A stretch of DNA of 64,000 nt from contig JADZCM010000041.1 of assembly GCA_020851555.1 (NCBI GenBank), positions 86,139 to 150,138 on the forward strand, written 5' to 3'. This document shows, piece after piece, positions 1 through 9,016 of this stretch; the first letter of the stretch is position 1, and each line of letters opens with the position of its first letter. The DNA is from Bryobacterales bacterium (lineage in GTDB: Bacteria > Acidobacteriota > Terriglobia > Bryobacterales > Bryobacteraceae). Under the pieces are notes generated by a model, which saw nothing but the letters and a program-made list of their open reading frames with translations, did no database searches and was not told where the DNA came from. The translations under genes were made by a program, and so were the position numbers.

Positions 1-1140
1 ATGGAAGTGACCGTGAGAGGGCGAGTGCTGTGCGGGCTGCTTGGTCCGGTCTTCCTGCTGGCCCCGCTGGGACTGCTGGCGCTTCGGGAAAAGGCCGGAC
101 GCCGGGTGCTGGCCGTGGCGCTGCTGTTCGGGCTGGCGTACCCCTTCAATATCGGGACGCGTTTCCTGATCCCGGTTGTGGTCTTCCTGGCGCTGGCCAT
201 GGGGCTGGTTCTGACGCGCGCCCGGGCGATGGCGCCGCTGCTCGTGCTGTTCCACGCCCTGGTGTCCTGGCCCACGCACCTGAAGATCTACTCCGACCAA
301 TACGCCTGGAGGCTGGAGAAGCCGCTGCCGTGGAAGCCGGCCTTCAGGGTGGACCCGGAGGATTCCTTTCTCACGCGCTCGCTGCCCGGCTACATCACGG
401 CGCGCATGATCGAAGCCCATGTTCCCGCCGGCGAGCGGGTTTTCGTGCTCACCCAGATCGCCGAATCCTATACCAGCAGAGACATTCTCGTCGGCTACCA
501 GGCCGCGTTCAACCACACCATCGGCGACACGCTTTGGGCGCCGATCGTGGACGATTTCCACCCCCGGCGCCAGGTCACCTTCCGGGCGCCCCCCGAGCCG
601 GTTACGGCGATCCGCGTGGTTCAGACGGCGCGGTCGGGAAGCGAGCACTGGACCGTGGCCGAAATGCACGTGCTCCGGAACGGGCAGCCGGTTCGGCGGC
701 CGGCTTCCTGGAAGCTCCGCGCAAAGCCGAACCCGTGGGATGTCGAGATGGCTTTCGACGGCAACCTCGCCACCCGCTGGCGAAGCTGGTGGACGTTGTT
801 CCCCGGCATGTTCCTGGAGGTGGATTTCGGCCGGAGCGAGATCCTGGATGGCGTGCGCCTGGACTGCGCCCTGGGCCAGTACGACATGCGCATGAGGCTG
901 GAAGGGCGGACGCCTTTGGGCGAGTGGAAGACGCTGGACGCCGACCCGCGGCAGATCGTGGCCGAGGACCCCCCGGGCCTGCGCCGGAGGGCGGTGGCGG
1001 CCATCCTGGGGCGTCGCGTTCAGTGGGTTATGCTGAACGACTCGGATTTCGGCAGCGAGGATCTCCTGAAGAAGACGGCCGAGTGGGGAATCAAGCCGGT
1101 GGCCGACCGGAACGGCGCCCGGCTGTACAGGCTGTACTGA
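1..1140 (+). CDS. C-terminal part of a membrane glycosyltransferase-like protein with a discoidin-like domain
   Basis: The frame is open from the first base, so the 5' end probably lies outside the window even though base 1 happens to be an ATG. The first ~80 residues hold about three hydrophobic membrane segments, with a PFNIGTRFLIP motif like the last transmembrane helices of ArnT/GT39-type proteins. Residues ~190-320 look like an F5/8 type C (discoidin) carbohydrate-binding fold: AFDGNLATRW, then FLEVDFG and a Trp-rich stretch. A soluble C-terminal tail follows. The likely role is sugar transfer or binding at the cytoplasmic membrane or periplasm. Family assignment is an inference from topology and short motifs; the catalytic N-terminal half is not visible. 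Confidence 0.55.
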   Translation: MEVTVRGRVLCGLLGPVFLLAPLGLLALREKAGRRVLAVALLFGLAYPFNIGTRFLIPVVVFLALAMGLVLTRARAMAPLLVLFHALVSWPTHLKIYSDQYAWRLEKPLPWKPAFRVDPEDSFLTRSLPGYITARMIEAHVPAGERVFVLTQIAESYTSRDILVGYQAAFNHTIGDTLWAPIVDDFHPRRQVTFRAPPEPVTAIRVVQTARSGSEHWTVAEMHVLRNGQPVRRPASWKLRAKPNPWDVEMAFDGNLATRWRSWWTLFPGMFLEVDFGRSEILDGVRLDCALGQYDMRMRLEGRTPLGEWKTLDADPRQIVAEDPPGLRRRAVAAILGRRVQWVMLNDSDFGSEDLLKKTAEWGIKPVADRNGARLYRLY

Positions 1141-1197
1141 TGCGCGGCCGGCAGACGCCGGAGACGCCCGGCGGCCACGGTGGCGGGCGGCGAGGTT

Positions 1198-1497
1198 TCA
1201 GGACGCCCGCCCGCCCGCCGGGTCCGCAGGCAGCAGTTCGGCTACGGTTGCGCCCCAGCCGCCCGCTTCAGCCGGAGCATCGTGGAACGCCGCGACGAAC
1301 CCGCTGCGCGCCAGGATCGCCCGAACCATCTCCCTGCGGACCCCGATCCCGCGGCCGTGGACGATCCGGACGTGGCGGCAGCCCAGGGCGCGCGCTTCCA
1401 GAAGGTACTCCTCGACTACCGCCTTCACGTCGCAGTCCGGGACGCTGTGGAGGTCGAAGACGTCGGTGATGGGAATCCGAACCGGCTCGCCGTCCAT
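1198..1497 (-). CDS. Smr-domain protein
   Basis: This is a 99-residue protein starting at the ATG 1495-1497. The frame stays open upstream, but that part looks like the antisense of the divergent gene. It carries the Smr/MutS2 C-terminal fold: DLHSVP near the start (the usual DLHG position), then LGCRHVRIVHGRGIGVRREMV (residues ~47-67), where VRIVHGRG is the conserved HGxG loop, and a short tail. Smr domains bind or nick branched DNA or RNA. The DLHG motif reads DLHS here. It is divergent from the neighbouring peptidase-like gene, with only 31 bp between starts. Confidence 0.75.
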   Translation of the reverse strand: MDGEPVRIPITDVFDLHSVPDCDVKAVVEEYLLEARALGCRHVRIVHGRGIGVRREMVRAILARSGFVAAFHDAPAEAGGWGATVAELLPADPAGGRAS

Positions 1498-1528
1498 CAG
1501 CCTGATGTTATCCTGGTTTTTCCCACCG

Positions 1529-2776
1529 ATGAAGAGGCTTCTCTCGACCCTGCTGCTCCTGGCGTGGGTGGCCGTTGCGCCCGCCCACCAATCCGGCGGC
1601 GAGCCGGTGTTCCGCGAGATCGACGCGATTCTGGCGGAACTGAGCAAGATCACGGGGCTTGAGCCTCAAAAGCCGGTCCTGCGGGACGTCATCGGCCGGG
1701 ACCAGGTGAAGCGCTTCCTCGAGGACCGGATCAAGGAGGAAGTCAAGCCCGAGGAACTGCGCGCGGAGGAGTTGACGCTCCGGAAGTTCGGGTTTGTGCC
1801 GGCTGATTTCGACCTGGCGAAAACCACCGTGGAGTTGCTGACCGAGCAGGCCGCCGCTTTCTACGACTTCCGCAAGAAGCGGCTGTACTTGTTGGACTCC
1901 AGTTCCAGTTCCATGCAGGAGGTGGCGCTCGCGCACGAACTGGCCCACGCCCTGGCCGACCAGCATTTCAACCTGGCCAGGTTCATCGAGCGGGCGGGGA
2001 AGAGCGACGACGGCGCCATGGCCCGGCTGGCCGTGATGGAAGGGCAGGCCACCTGGCTCATGTCGGAGTACATGGCCCGCAAGATCGGGATGTCGCTCAC
2101 GAAGTCGCCGGCCATCGCCCAGCTCATGAGCCAGCAGACGGCGGCCGTCACGGGTCAGTTCCCCGTCTTCGATAGCGCCCCGCTGTACCTGCGCGAGACG
2201 CTCCTGTTTCCCTACACGCAGGGCATGCTCTTCCAACAGACTCTGGTGGAAAAGGACGGACAGGCCGCTTTCGCCCGCGTGTTCCGCCGTCCTCCGGAGA
2301 GCACCCGGCAGATTCTCCATCCCGAGACGTACCTGGCGGGGGAGAAGCCGGCCAGCCCCGGGCTGCCCGAGTTTCGCGAAAGAAGCGCATACCGCGTGCT
2401 GGCGGAGGGCTCCATCGGAGAACTGGACCACTCCATTCTGCTGCGGCAGTATGCCGGCCAGGAGGAAGCGGGGGCCGTCGCTCCGCTTTGGAGAGGCGGG
2501 CAGTACAGGCTTTGGGAGCACAGGAAGCAGAAGGGAAAAACGGTGCTTGCGTACTCTTCCGAGTGGATGGATGACGGCGCGGCGAGGGAGTTCTTCCGCC
2601 TCTACCGTCTCGTCCTGAAAGGGAAGTCGCCGCTCTTCGAGCTCCTGTTGGACCAGGAAGGCAGACTCGCCGGGAGGGCTTCCGACGGCTATTTCGAGGT
2701 GCGCCTGAACGGCGCCACCGTGACCAGCCTGGAGGGCATGGACGCTCCGGGCGGGACCGCCGGACCCGTGCGTTAG
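1529..2776 (+). CDS. secreted putative zinc metallopeptidase
   Basis: The start was chosen at 1529 because it gives a clean signal peptide (MKRLLSTLLLLAWVAVAPAH); the frame is open further upstream but overlaps the divergent Smr gene. The protein has 415 residues. A gluzincin-like metal site is visible: HELAH at residues 136-140 (HExxH) and a downstream EGQATW with Glu171 as a plausible third ligand. The rest has no domain I recognise. It should act outside the cytoplasmic membrane. The next gene, 27 bp downstream, is a secreted thioredoxin-fold protein, which suggests a joint envelope function. Peptidase activity is inferred from the motif only. Confidence 0.65.
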   Translation: MKRLLSTLLLLAWVAVAPAHQSGGEPVFREIDAILAELSKITGLEPQKPVLRDVIGRDQVKRFLEDRIKEEVKPEELRAEELTLRKFGFVPADFDLAKTTVELLTEQAAAFYDFRKKRLYLLDSSSSSMQEVALAHELAHALADQHFNLARFIERAGKSDDGAMARLAVMEGQATWLMSEYMARKIGMSLTKSPAIAQLMSQQTAAVTGQFPVFDSAPLYLRETLLFPYTQGMLFQQTLVEKDGQAAFARVFRRPPESTRQILHPETYLAGEKPASPGLPEFRERSAYRVLAEGSIGELDHSILLRQYAGQEEAGAVAPLWRGGQYRLWEHRKQKGKTVLAYSSEWMDDGAAREFFRLYRLVLKGKSPLFELLLDQEGRLAGRASDGYFEVRLNGATVTSLEGMDAPGGTAGPVR

Positions 2777-2803
2777 ACTGAAAGAGACAGGGAGGAGGCT
2801 GGC

Positions 2804-3403
2804 TTGGGGCGTCTCGGTTTGTTCTTGATGGTTGCCGGATGGATGGTTGCGGCTCCGCCGGCGGGGGCGGCCGTTCCGCGCCCGGCGCCGGACTATACGA
2901 TCAGGCAGATCGACGGGAAACGGATTCCGCTCGCCGCCTATAAGGGCAAAGTGGTGGCTCTGTTCTTCGTCTCCACGGACTGCCCGCACTGCCAGGAAAC
3001 CTGCCGTTACATGGAGCAGATCCAGCGGCAGTACGGCCCCCGCGGGCTTCAGACCCTGGCGGTGGCCTTCAACTCCATGGCGATCATGCTGGTGCAGGAG
3101 TTCGTCCTCCGGAGCGGCGCGACCTACCCGGTAGGATATGATGAGCGGGACCCGGTCTTCGCCTTCCTGCAACGCTCTCCGAGGCTGCAAACCTACGTTC
3201 CGATCATGGTGCTGATCGACCGGAAGGGCATGATCCGCGAGCAGCATACCGGCGACGACCCGATCTTCATGCTGGACCCGGTGAAACGCGAGATGGTACA
3301 GGTCCGCGCGGCGATAGAACGGTTGCTGGCGGAGCAACCGGCTGCCGCCAAGAAGAAAGCCTCCCCCGCGAAGAGCGCACGGCAGGGAAGCGGCGTGAAG
3401 TAG
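2804..3403 (+). CDS. secreted TlpA/redoxin-like thioredoxin-fold protein
   Basis: The start is a TTG at 2804, chosen because a strong GGAGGAGG lies at 2791-2798 with 5-nt spacing and the N-terminus is a signal peptide. There are 199 residues. The AhpC/TSA-TlpA fold is recognisable: hydrophobic strand KVVALFFVST, then active-site CPHC (Cys60, Cys63) with an extra Cys67. The Lys/Ala-rich C-terminus is probably disordered. It is likely a periplasmic thiol-disulfide reductase or redox partner. It lies directly behind the peptidase-like gene and probably shares its transcript. Confidence 0.75.
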   Translation: MGRLGLFLMVAGWMVAAPPAGAAVPRPAPDYTIRQIDGKRIPLAAYKGKVVALFFVSTDCPHCQETCRYMEQIQRQYGPRGLQTLAVAFNSMAIMLVQEFVLRSGATYPVGYDERDPVFAFLQRSPRLQTYVPIMVLIDRKGMIREQHTGDDPIFMLDPVKREMVQVRAAIERLLAEQPAAAKKKASPAKSARQGSGVK

Positions 3404-3729
3404 TTGCGCTGGCCTTCGCCACCGTCACCCGTCCGGCGGCCGCAGCGTCAATCACCTTCACCGGGTGGATCTCTCTCTGGTCGGAAACACGAAGTTAACC
3501 CGCTGCCGGGGCGCCGCTCAAATCCGCGTCAGACCGCAACTATAAGCGTTCAAAAGGCTTCCACTCCCGTCACACTTTTGGGATAGGAACCCAAAATATC
3601 AGCTGGGCGAATCAGACGTTCTATACTGGAACTACAACATCCGGAGATGGACAGCGGGTTAACACCGTCCCGCGACACCAGAAGCATATTGACCATGGTA
3701 TTCATGAGCCGTAGTCCGTGGAGACGATC
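3404..3729. other. intergenic region without a recognised gene
   Basis: These 326 bp hold no open frame with a family signature and no RNA gene I recognise. The segment is less G+C-rich than its surroundings. It presumably carries the promoter of the following secreted protein. Confidence 0.5.
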
Positions 3730-4770
3730 ATGAGAACGCCGCTCCTGACGTTGCTTCTCTTCGCACATATTGTTCGGGCGGGAATCATCAGCTACGCCCC
3801 TCTGCCAACAATCGAACGGCAGGCTTCTTCGATCATCGTTGCCGAGGTCGAATCGGTGGCCGCCACCCCAAGTCGCAGCACGATCATTGTGCGTGTGCTC
3901 CGGATCGTCAAAGGCGTCGAACGTAGCCCTGGTACGCTGGAAAACCTCTGGGTGGAGGGCGACCTTCTGGACGCTGCCGCCGCCAAACATTACGGTCCCC
4001 GGTTGTGGTTCATAGGTTCCGATGGAGCTGTGATCCCGAGGACTGTCAATGTACCAAGGGTTGACGGTTTATCGCTTCCGGCAGTTCGGGATGATCGCTA
4101 TCAAGATGCTGCGCGTGCTGCGACTGCTCGCGGCCTGGGGATAGAGGTCGCGGCGGCTGCTCGCGACAGGCTCCTGGACGCGCCCGCGGTTCGACAGGTC
4201 ACGCACTACCTGCAGTCCAGATCAGTCGGCGAGCGTGAGGAACTGGAGCGACTGGGTTTCTCGCAGGTCAGCGCGGACTCCCTGAGGGTAGCCAATTCGC
4301 TGCGCAGCGGCGTCGCAGCCAGTGTGGACGAACTCGTCCGTCAACTCGGCGCTGGCGCACCCGACGACAGCGTTCGGGATGCACTTTGCTTGTACCGAAA
4401 TCCAAGCCCTGCAGGCATTGCTGCGCTTTCGAAACTGCTTGACTCTACCACCGACACCGGACTGGCCGTGTGTATCCTTGTCGCGCTGAAAGAAATCCAT
4501 ACCAACGAGACCATTCCCATTCTTGTGAGGGCGTTGGACCGTCCGGATCAAAGCCAACGCTATCTTGCCGTGTCGGGCTTGTACTTTGTCGCCAACGCCG
4601 GCCAAGTTCCCATGGAAAAGCCGTTCGTGGTTGATGGTCGGGAAGTTCAGCGTCCCAAGAAGAGCTCTGGTGAGGGTGTGGTTGGCGAACTGCCGCCCTT
4701 CGACGTATACCGTCTGGAGGAGGCCAAACACCTCGCGTTCTGGAAAACCTGGGCGAGCACAACCCCCTAA
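3730..4770 (+). CDS. secreted protein with HEAT-like C-terminal repeats, function unknown
   Basis: I take the ATG at 3730 (a GTG at 3718 is in frame) because it directly starts a signal peptide, MRTPLLTLLLFAHIVRAG. The protein has 346 residues. The N-terminal ~120 residues are beta-rich (STIIVRVLRIVKG, then LWVEGDLL, YGPRLWFIG), resembling small domains found in other acidobacterial secreted proteins. Residues ~190-300 contain helical pairs such as IAALSKLLDS and ETIPILVRALDRPDQSQRYLAV, which look like HEAT/PBS-lyase-type repeats. I do not recognise a family or function. Confidence 0.55.
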   Translation: MRTPLLTLLLFAHIVRAGIISYAPLPTIERQASSIIVAEVESVAATPSRSTIIVRVLRIVKGVERSPGTLENLWVEGDLLDAAAAKHYGPRLWFIGSDGAVIPRTVNVPRVDGLSLPAVRDDRYQDAARAATARGLGIEVAAAARDRLLDAPAVRQVTHYLQSRSVGEREELERLGFSQVSADSLRVANSLRSGVAASVDELVRQLGAGAPDDSVRDALCLYRNPSPAGIAALSKLLDSTTDTGLAVCILVALKEIHTNETIPILVRALDRPDQSQRYLAVSGLYFVANAGQVPMEKPFVVDGREVQRPKKSSGEGVVGELPPFDVYRLEEAKHLAFWKTWASTTP

Positions 4771-5088
4771 CCTGACTCATAGCGGCTCGAGGCTGCCCCG
4801 GGCCGCTAGAAGCCAGTCTGGCGTGGATGGGTAGCCAGGATCTTGTACTCCTGTGTTGGGAACGCCCGCGTCACCCGCGTCGGCTCATCAAAGTCTATTG
4901 GTTGGCGTCGAATTCCGGCCCGTCCACGCGGGCAATACCGCCGCTTTTCTCCGACCGTCAGGTGGCACGGGTGCTAGGTGAGTTGATTCAAGACATCGCG
5001 CGGTTTGCCGTGGCATGCAATGGACGCCAAAGCGAGACTTCGAATCCATCCGTGACTATCGGGCAGCCGATTCCTGTTAACACCCCCA
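4771..5088. other. intergenic region with no clear gene
   Basis: These 318 bp separate the HEAT-like gene from a phage-derived fragment. Several short frames exist but none has a recognisable product. It may be further degraded mobile DNA, given the tape-measure remnant that follows. Confidence 0.4.
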
Positions 5089-5562
5089 ATGTCCATCGAT
5101 CGCCCGATCGAACTGGTCGTCACCGTCGAAGTCAACAAAGCGAATCAGTCCATCAAATCCGTCAACGCGAACCTCTCCGGCATCGAAGAGACCGCCGTGC
5201 GGACCACGCGCAGCGCCTCGCAGGGGATCGGCGGCATGGCGGCCGCGATAGTCAAAGGCGCCACGGCTGGCAACCTGCTTGCTAACGCGATCAAGAGGGC
5301 GCTCAGTTTCGCCAAGGAGTGGACCATCGAAGCGGCGAAGGAGGCGGCACACACGGAGCGGGCCGCTGCCCTCGCACGCTCGCTCGCCAGGGCCCATGGC
5401 GACGGTGCGGCCGCCGCGGAGAAGGTAATCGAGGCGAGCCGCGACCTGGGCTTCGCCGCATCGGACGCCACCACCAGCGTGCAGAAGCTGATCATGGCCG
5501 ACATTGGCCTCGCTGCGCTTGACCGGTATGGGCGCGGCGGTGTAACCTCACGTGATCGGACG
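5089..5562 (+). pseudogene. N-terminal fragment of a phage tail tape-measure protein, fused to the next gene
   Basis: From the ATG at 5089 about 145 residues match my memory of the N-terminus of lambda-type tail tape-measure proteins in Solibacter-like genomes: a VTVEVNKANQSIKSVN start, an Ala-rich amphipathic helix, then ASDATTSVQKLI. A normal tape-measure protein has many hundreds of residues. Here the sequence breaks at about 5515-5540 and continues in frame, without a stop, into the permease that starts at 5563. No other phage structural gene is nearby, so this is a relic. Whether the 506-residue fusion is translated is unknown. Confidence 0.6.
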
Positions 5563-6609
5563 ATGACTCTGCCGACGACCTTCCTTTCCGCGCTTCTAGT
5601 CGCCGTTTTGGGTTTAGTGTGCCTGGGCAGTTGGATCAACACCCTGAAGCTCTGCAAGAAGTGGCGCTTCGAACTGTATTACTTCGATTTCGCCTTGGGG
5701 GCGTTCGTGGCGGCCGCCGTGGCCGCGATCACGCTCGGCGCGCTGGGAGCCGACGGATTCACTTTCACCGATGACCTCATGCGGGCGGGGAAGCGTAATA
5801 TCGTTTACGCCATCGCCGGGGGAATGATTTTCAATCTCGGCAACCTGCTGCTGGTGGGCGCCACGGCTCTGATCGGCATGAGCCTGGCGTTTCCCATGGC
5901 CTGCGGAACGGGGCTTCTGGTTTCTGCTTTGTTCGCGTACTTCTCCGGCCGTCCGGCAAGCGCGGGGATGTTCTTTACGGCTTTGGGGCTGGCGGCGCTC
6001 GCGATAACGTTCGGGGTGCTCAGCCACCGTTCGCTGGCTCTGGCAAAGGAAGTGGCGAAGATGAAAGCCGGTGAACACCGGACGCTGCGTCCCAGCGTTG
6101 CATGGAGGGGCGTGATCGTCGGCCTGGTGTCAGGAGTGCTGCTGGGCGTCTACTATCCACTGGCCGCCGCGGCCAAAGCCGGGGAAGCGGGCGTGGGGCC
6201 GTATGCGCTGGCGGTGGCCTTCAATCTGGGAGTCCTTACGTCCACCGTCGTCTACAATCTCTACCTCATGAATCTGCCGTTGCAGGGCAGGCCGATCGAG
6301 ATCCCCGAGTATTTCCGCGGCCGCTTCCGCAGCCACTGGCTGGGGTGGCTGGGCGGGGTTACGTGGGCCGCCGGCATGCTCGCCTGCTGGGTGCTGGGCG
6401 CGGCTCTACAGGAGACGCTGCCGCCGTCCGGGATCATCTTCGCCATGCTCCAGTCGGCCCCTCTGCTGGCTGTCCTTTGGGGAGTGCTGGCGTGGAGGGA
6501 GTTTAAGCCGGGCGACGCGAGGGCGCGGGCGTACCTGGTTATGGTGGTGTTCTTGTTCGGGGCCTGCGTGGCGATGCTGGCGTTGATCCCCTTCTCGACG
6601 CTGCCCTAG
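5563..6609 (+). CDS. GRP/EamA-like sugar permease
   Basis: The permease proper begins at the ATG at 5563, 348 residues, with about ten hydrophobic segments and little else. Sequence features such as the first helix with LGSWINTLKL, then WRFELYYFDFALG and DGFTFTDDL, match permeases of the glucose/ribose/rhamnose porter type in the drug/metabolite transporter superfamily common in Acidobacteriota. The substrate is not predictable from sequence. The normal upstream region appears to have been replaced by the phage fragment and the Shine-Dalgarno region is weak, so expression may depend on read-through from 5089. The 3' end overlaps the convergent alanyl-tRNA editing gene by 4 bp. Confidence 0.7.
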   Translation: MTLPTTFLSALLVAVLGLVCLGSWINTLKLCKKWRFELYYFDFALGAFVAAAVAAITLGALGADGFTFTDDLMRAGKRNIVYAIAGGMIFNLGNLLLVGATALIGMSLAFPMACGTGLLVSALFAYFSGRPASAGMFFTALGLAALAITFGVLSHRSLALAKEVAKMKAGEHRTLRPSVAWRGVIVGLVSGVLLGVYYPLAAAAKAGEAGVGPYALAVAFNLGVLTSTVVYNLYLMNLPLQGRPIEIPEYFRGRFRSHWLGWLGGVTWAAGMLACWVLGAALQETLPPSGIIFAMLQSAPLLAVLWGVLAWREFKPGDARARAYLVMVVFLFGACVAMLALIPFSTLP

Positions 6610-7778
6610 GCCCACCCGAGGCCGGCCAGCACGGCGGCCAGAGCCTCGCGCGAGGCTACGGTTCCCTGCGCCAGTTGAGCGTTGCCGCCGCCCCTGCCGC
6701 CCCGCCTCGCCAGCAGATCTTTCAGCGTGGCGCCCGCGTTCACGCCGAGATCGGCGGAGACCGCCAGCAGAACCGCGGGGGGATCTTCCACCGCCGCCAC
6801 GAAAGAAGCCTTCGGAGCCGAGACGAAACCCTGGGCCTGCGCGCGCAGTTCCTCGTCCAGTGAGCCGGACGGCCGTCGCAGCAGCGTGCGGCGCACCCCG
6901 TCCGGGCCCGGTGCGGTGGCCCCGTAAAGCTCGCGGCCCCGGTACCGGGCCAACTCGCCGGCCGCTCGCCGCCGCGCCTTCTCAGACGCCTGGAGCGCCT
7001 CCTGCTGGCCGGCCGCCAACGCCGGTGCTTCCTCCAGCGTGGACGAGAACCCCCTGGCGATCCGGGCCAGCCCGTCGAAATCCCGCCGCGCCCTCCGCAC
7101 CGCGCGCATGCCGCACAGGAACTCGAGACGGACGTTCCCCCGTACCTTGTCCAGCCGCCGCAGCAGGATGGGACCGATTTCGCCGGTGGCGCGGACGTGC
7201 GTTCCGCCGCACGCGCTGCGGTCCAATCCTTCGATCGACACGATCCGCAGCATGCCCTCTCGATCCGGCGCGCGGCGCAGGTCTGTAGCCTCGGCGGACG
7301 GCTGGAAGGAGGTCGTCACCGGGAGATTCCGGGTAACCTGGCGGTTGGCGAGTTCCTCCGCCGCGAGCACGTCCTCCGGCCGCAGTTCGTCCACGCTCAG
7401 GTCAATGGTCGAGCTTTCACTGCCCAGGTGAAAGCCCACGGTCTGGGCGCCGGACAACTCCAGCAGCACGGCGGACAGAAGGTGCTGGCCGGAGTGCTGC
7501 TGCATGTGGTCGAACCGCCTCTCCCAGTCGATGCGGCAGGCGACTTCCACTTCCGCGACGGGGGATGCTACCACGTGCGCGACCCGGCGCTCCTCGTCCA
7601 CCACGTCCAGCACCGGCGCCCCTGCTATTTCGCCCGTGTCGTGAGGCTGCCCGCCGGAAGCAGGGTAGAAGGCCGTCCTGTCCAGGTAGAGACGGCGGCC
7701 GTCCTCGGATCTGTCGACGATGTGCGCGGTGAATTCGGCGAGGTAAGCGTCCTGCTGGTACAGGCGCGTGGTGATCAT
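6606..7778 (-). CDS. alanyl-tRNA editing protein (AlaX-like, with DHHA1-type tail)
   Basis: The protein has 390 residues and resembles the editing and C-terminal part of alanyl-tRNA synthetase without the aminoacylation core. The zinc/editing site is complete: HSGQH (His95, His99) and CGGTH (Cys190, His194). FYPASGGQPHDTG near residues 38-50 is the conserved N-terminal motif of the family. A helical linker and a Gly-rich DHHA1-like domain (GGRGGGNAQLAQG) close the protein. The role is hydrolysis of mischarged Ser- or Gly-tRNA(Ala) in the cytoplasm. It lies 29 bp downstream of nuoA on the same strand. Confidence 0.88.
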   Translation of the reverse strand: MITTRLYQQDAYLAEFTAHIVDRSEDGRRLYLDRTAFYPASGGQPHDTGEIAGAPVLDVVDEERRVAHVVASPVAEVEVACRIDWERRFDHMQQHSGQHLLSAVLLELSGAQTVGFHLGSESSTIDLSVDELRPEDVLAAEELANRQVTRNLPVTTSFQPSAEATDLRRAPDREGMLRIVSIEGLDRSACGGTHVRATGEIGPILLRRLDKVRGNVRLEFLCGMRAVRRARRDFDGLARIARGFSSTLEEAPALAAGQQEALQASEKARRRAAGELARYRGRELYGATAPGPDGVRRTLLRRPSGSLDEELRAQAQGFVSAPKASFVAAVEDPPAVLLAVSADLGVNAGATLKDLLARRGGRGGGNAQLAQGTVASREALAAVLAGLGWA

Positions 7779-7807
7779 CCTTGCCTCTGGGTCTTACATG
7801 AGCGGTC

Positions 7808-8164
7808 TCAGACCCACTCCAGGGCGCCTTTTCTGTAGGCCCAGATGTAGCCCACGATCAGGATCAGCAGGAACACCGTCACCTCGGCGACGCCGAACCA
7901 CCCCAGTTTCTGGTGCCGCACGGCCCAGGGGTACAGGAAGATCGTCTCCACATCGAAGATCACGAACAGAATGGCGATGATGTAGAAGCGGACCGTGTAC
8001 CGGCCCCGCGCGTTGGAGGCAGCCTGGATTCCGCACTCGTAGGCTTCGGACTTGACCTGCCCGGGCAGCGACGGCCGCACCAGCTTGGCCAGCCCCAGCA
8101 GGACGATCGGAAACAGGATCGCGCAGATGAGGTAGATGAAGATCGGCAGATACCCTTCCGGCAT
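7808..8164 (-). CDS. nuoA: NADH-quinone oxidoreductase subunit A
   Basis: The start at 8164 (MPEGYLPIF) gives 118 residues, the usual length for NuoA; the longer open frame upstream overlaps the divergent cysE start region. Three membrane helices are visible, with the conserved YECG loop and RFYIIAILFVIFDVETIFLYPWA-type segment holding the acidic residues of the proton path. It is a membrane-arm subunit of respiratory complex I. No nuoB-N genes follow; downstream is the tRNA editing gene, so this copy stands alone. Confidence 0.9.
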   Translation of the reverse strand: MPEGYLPIFIYLICAILFPIVLLGLAKLVRPSLPGQVKSEAYECGIQAASNARGRYTVRFYIIAILFVIFDVETIFLYPWAVRHQKLGWFGVAEVTVFLLILIVGYIWAYRKGALEWV

Positions 8165-8207
8165 GGAGCTATCAATATAACACGGGCGGGCCGGAGGGCA
8201 GGCGTCC

Positions 8208-8888
8208 ATGCGCGATAATGGAATCAAGATGTTCCAGCCTATGAGGGAGCAGATTGACACCATTTTCAGGGTTGATCCCGCCGCGAGGAGCGTCCTGGAG
8301 ATCTTCTTCTGTTACCCCGGATTCCACGCGATCCTGCTGCACCGCCTGGCCCACAAGCTCTATCGAGCCGGCTGGCCGGTTCTGGGCCGGATGATCTCTC
8401 AGCTCAGCCGATTTCTCACCGGGATCGAGATACACCCCGGCGCGAAGATCGGGCGGCGGTTCTTTATCGACCATGGCATGGGGGTGGTCATCGGCGAGAC
8501 GGCCGAGATCGGGGACGACGTTCTGCTCTACCAGGGCGTCACGCTCGGCGGGACCGGCAAGGAGAAGGGCAAGCGGCATCCCACCCTGGGCAACCACGTG
8601 GTGGTCGGCACGGGCGCCAAGATCCTGGGCAGTATCAGGATCGGCGATCACGTGAAGATCGGGGCGGGCTCCGTGGTCGTGCATCCGGTGCCGGACCACT
8701 CCACGGTGGTGGGCATACCGGGGAAGGTCGTTCGTGTGCGCGGCGAGGAAGTCACCGAAGATAACGTACTCGAACACGGCCGCCTCCCCGACCCGGAGGG
8801 TCAGGCGCTGGAGGAGTTGACCAGACGCGTCGAAGAACTGGAGGCCCGGTTGCGCGCCTCGACGGTCTCCGCGCCCGGCCCCTCGTGA
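8208..8888 (+). CDS. cysE: serine O-acetyltransferase
   Basis: The protein has 226 residues from the ATG at 8208, supported by GGAGG at 8193-8197; ATGs at 8229 and 8241 are alternatives. It shows the left-handed beta-helix of hexapeptide acetyltransferases, with [19 protein letters not shown] carrying the catalytic His, and [19 protein letters not shown], a signature of CysE. It transfers acetyl from acetyl-CoA to L-serine, the first step of cysteine synthesis in the cytoplasm. It is of the short CysE type, without the long N-terminal helical domain. It is divergent from nuoA, with 43 bp between starts. Confidence 0.92.
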   Translation: MRDNGIKMFQPMREQIDTIFRVDPAARSVLEIFFCYPGFHAILLHRLAHKLYRAGWPVLGRMISQLSRFLTGIEIHPGAKIGRRFFIDHGMGVVIGETAEIGDDVLLYQGVTLGGTGKEKGKRHPTLGNHVVVGTGAKILGSIRIGDHVKIGAGSVVVHPVPDHSTVVGIPGKVVRVRGEEVTEDNVLEHGRLPDPEGQALEELTRRVEELEARLRASTVSAPGPS

Positions 8889-9016
8889 ACCTGGCGCCCG
8901 GGCCGCTTGGCGGGCTTCTTCCCTCGCTGCCGTCCGGGGTTTCCTCCGCCGGCCCACTTGACACGGCGGGCCCGGCGGACAGAGGATGGTGAACCGTAGT
9001 CAGGAATGGGGGGGAC

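Noticed and set aside
1508..3337. 609-residue reverse reading frame
   Set aside because: It is antisense to two well-supported genes, has no family motif and shows the His/Arg/Gly-rich composition of G+C-rich shadow frames.
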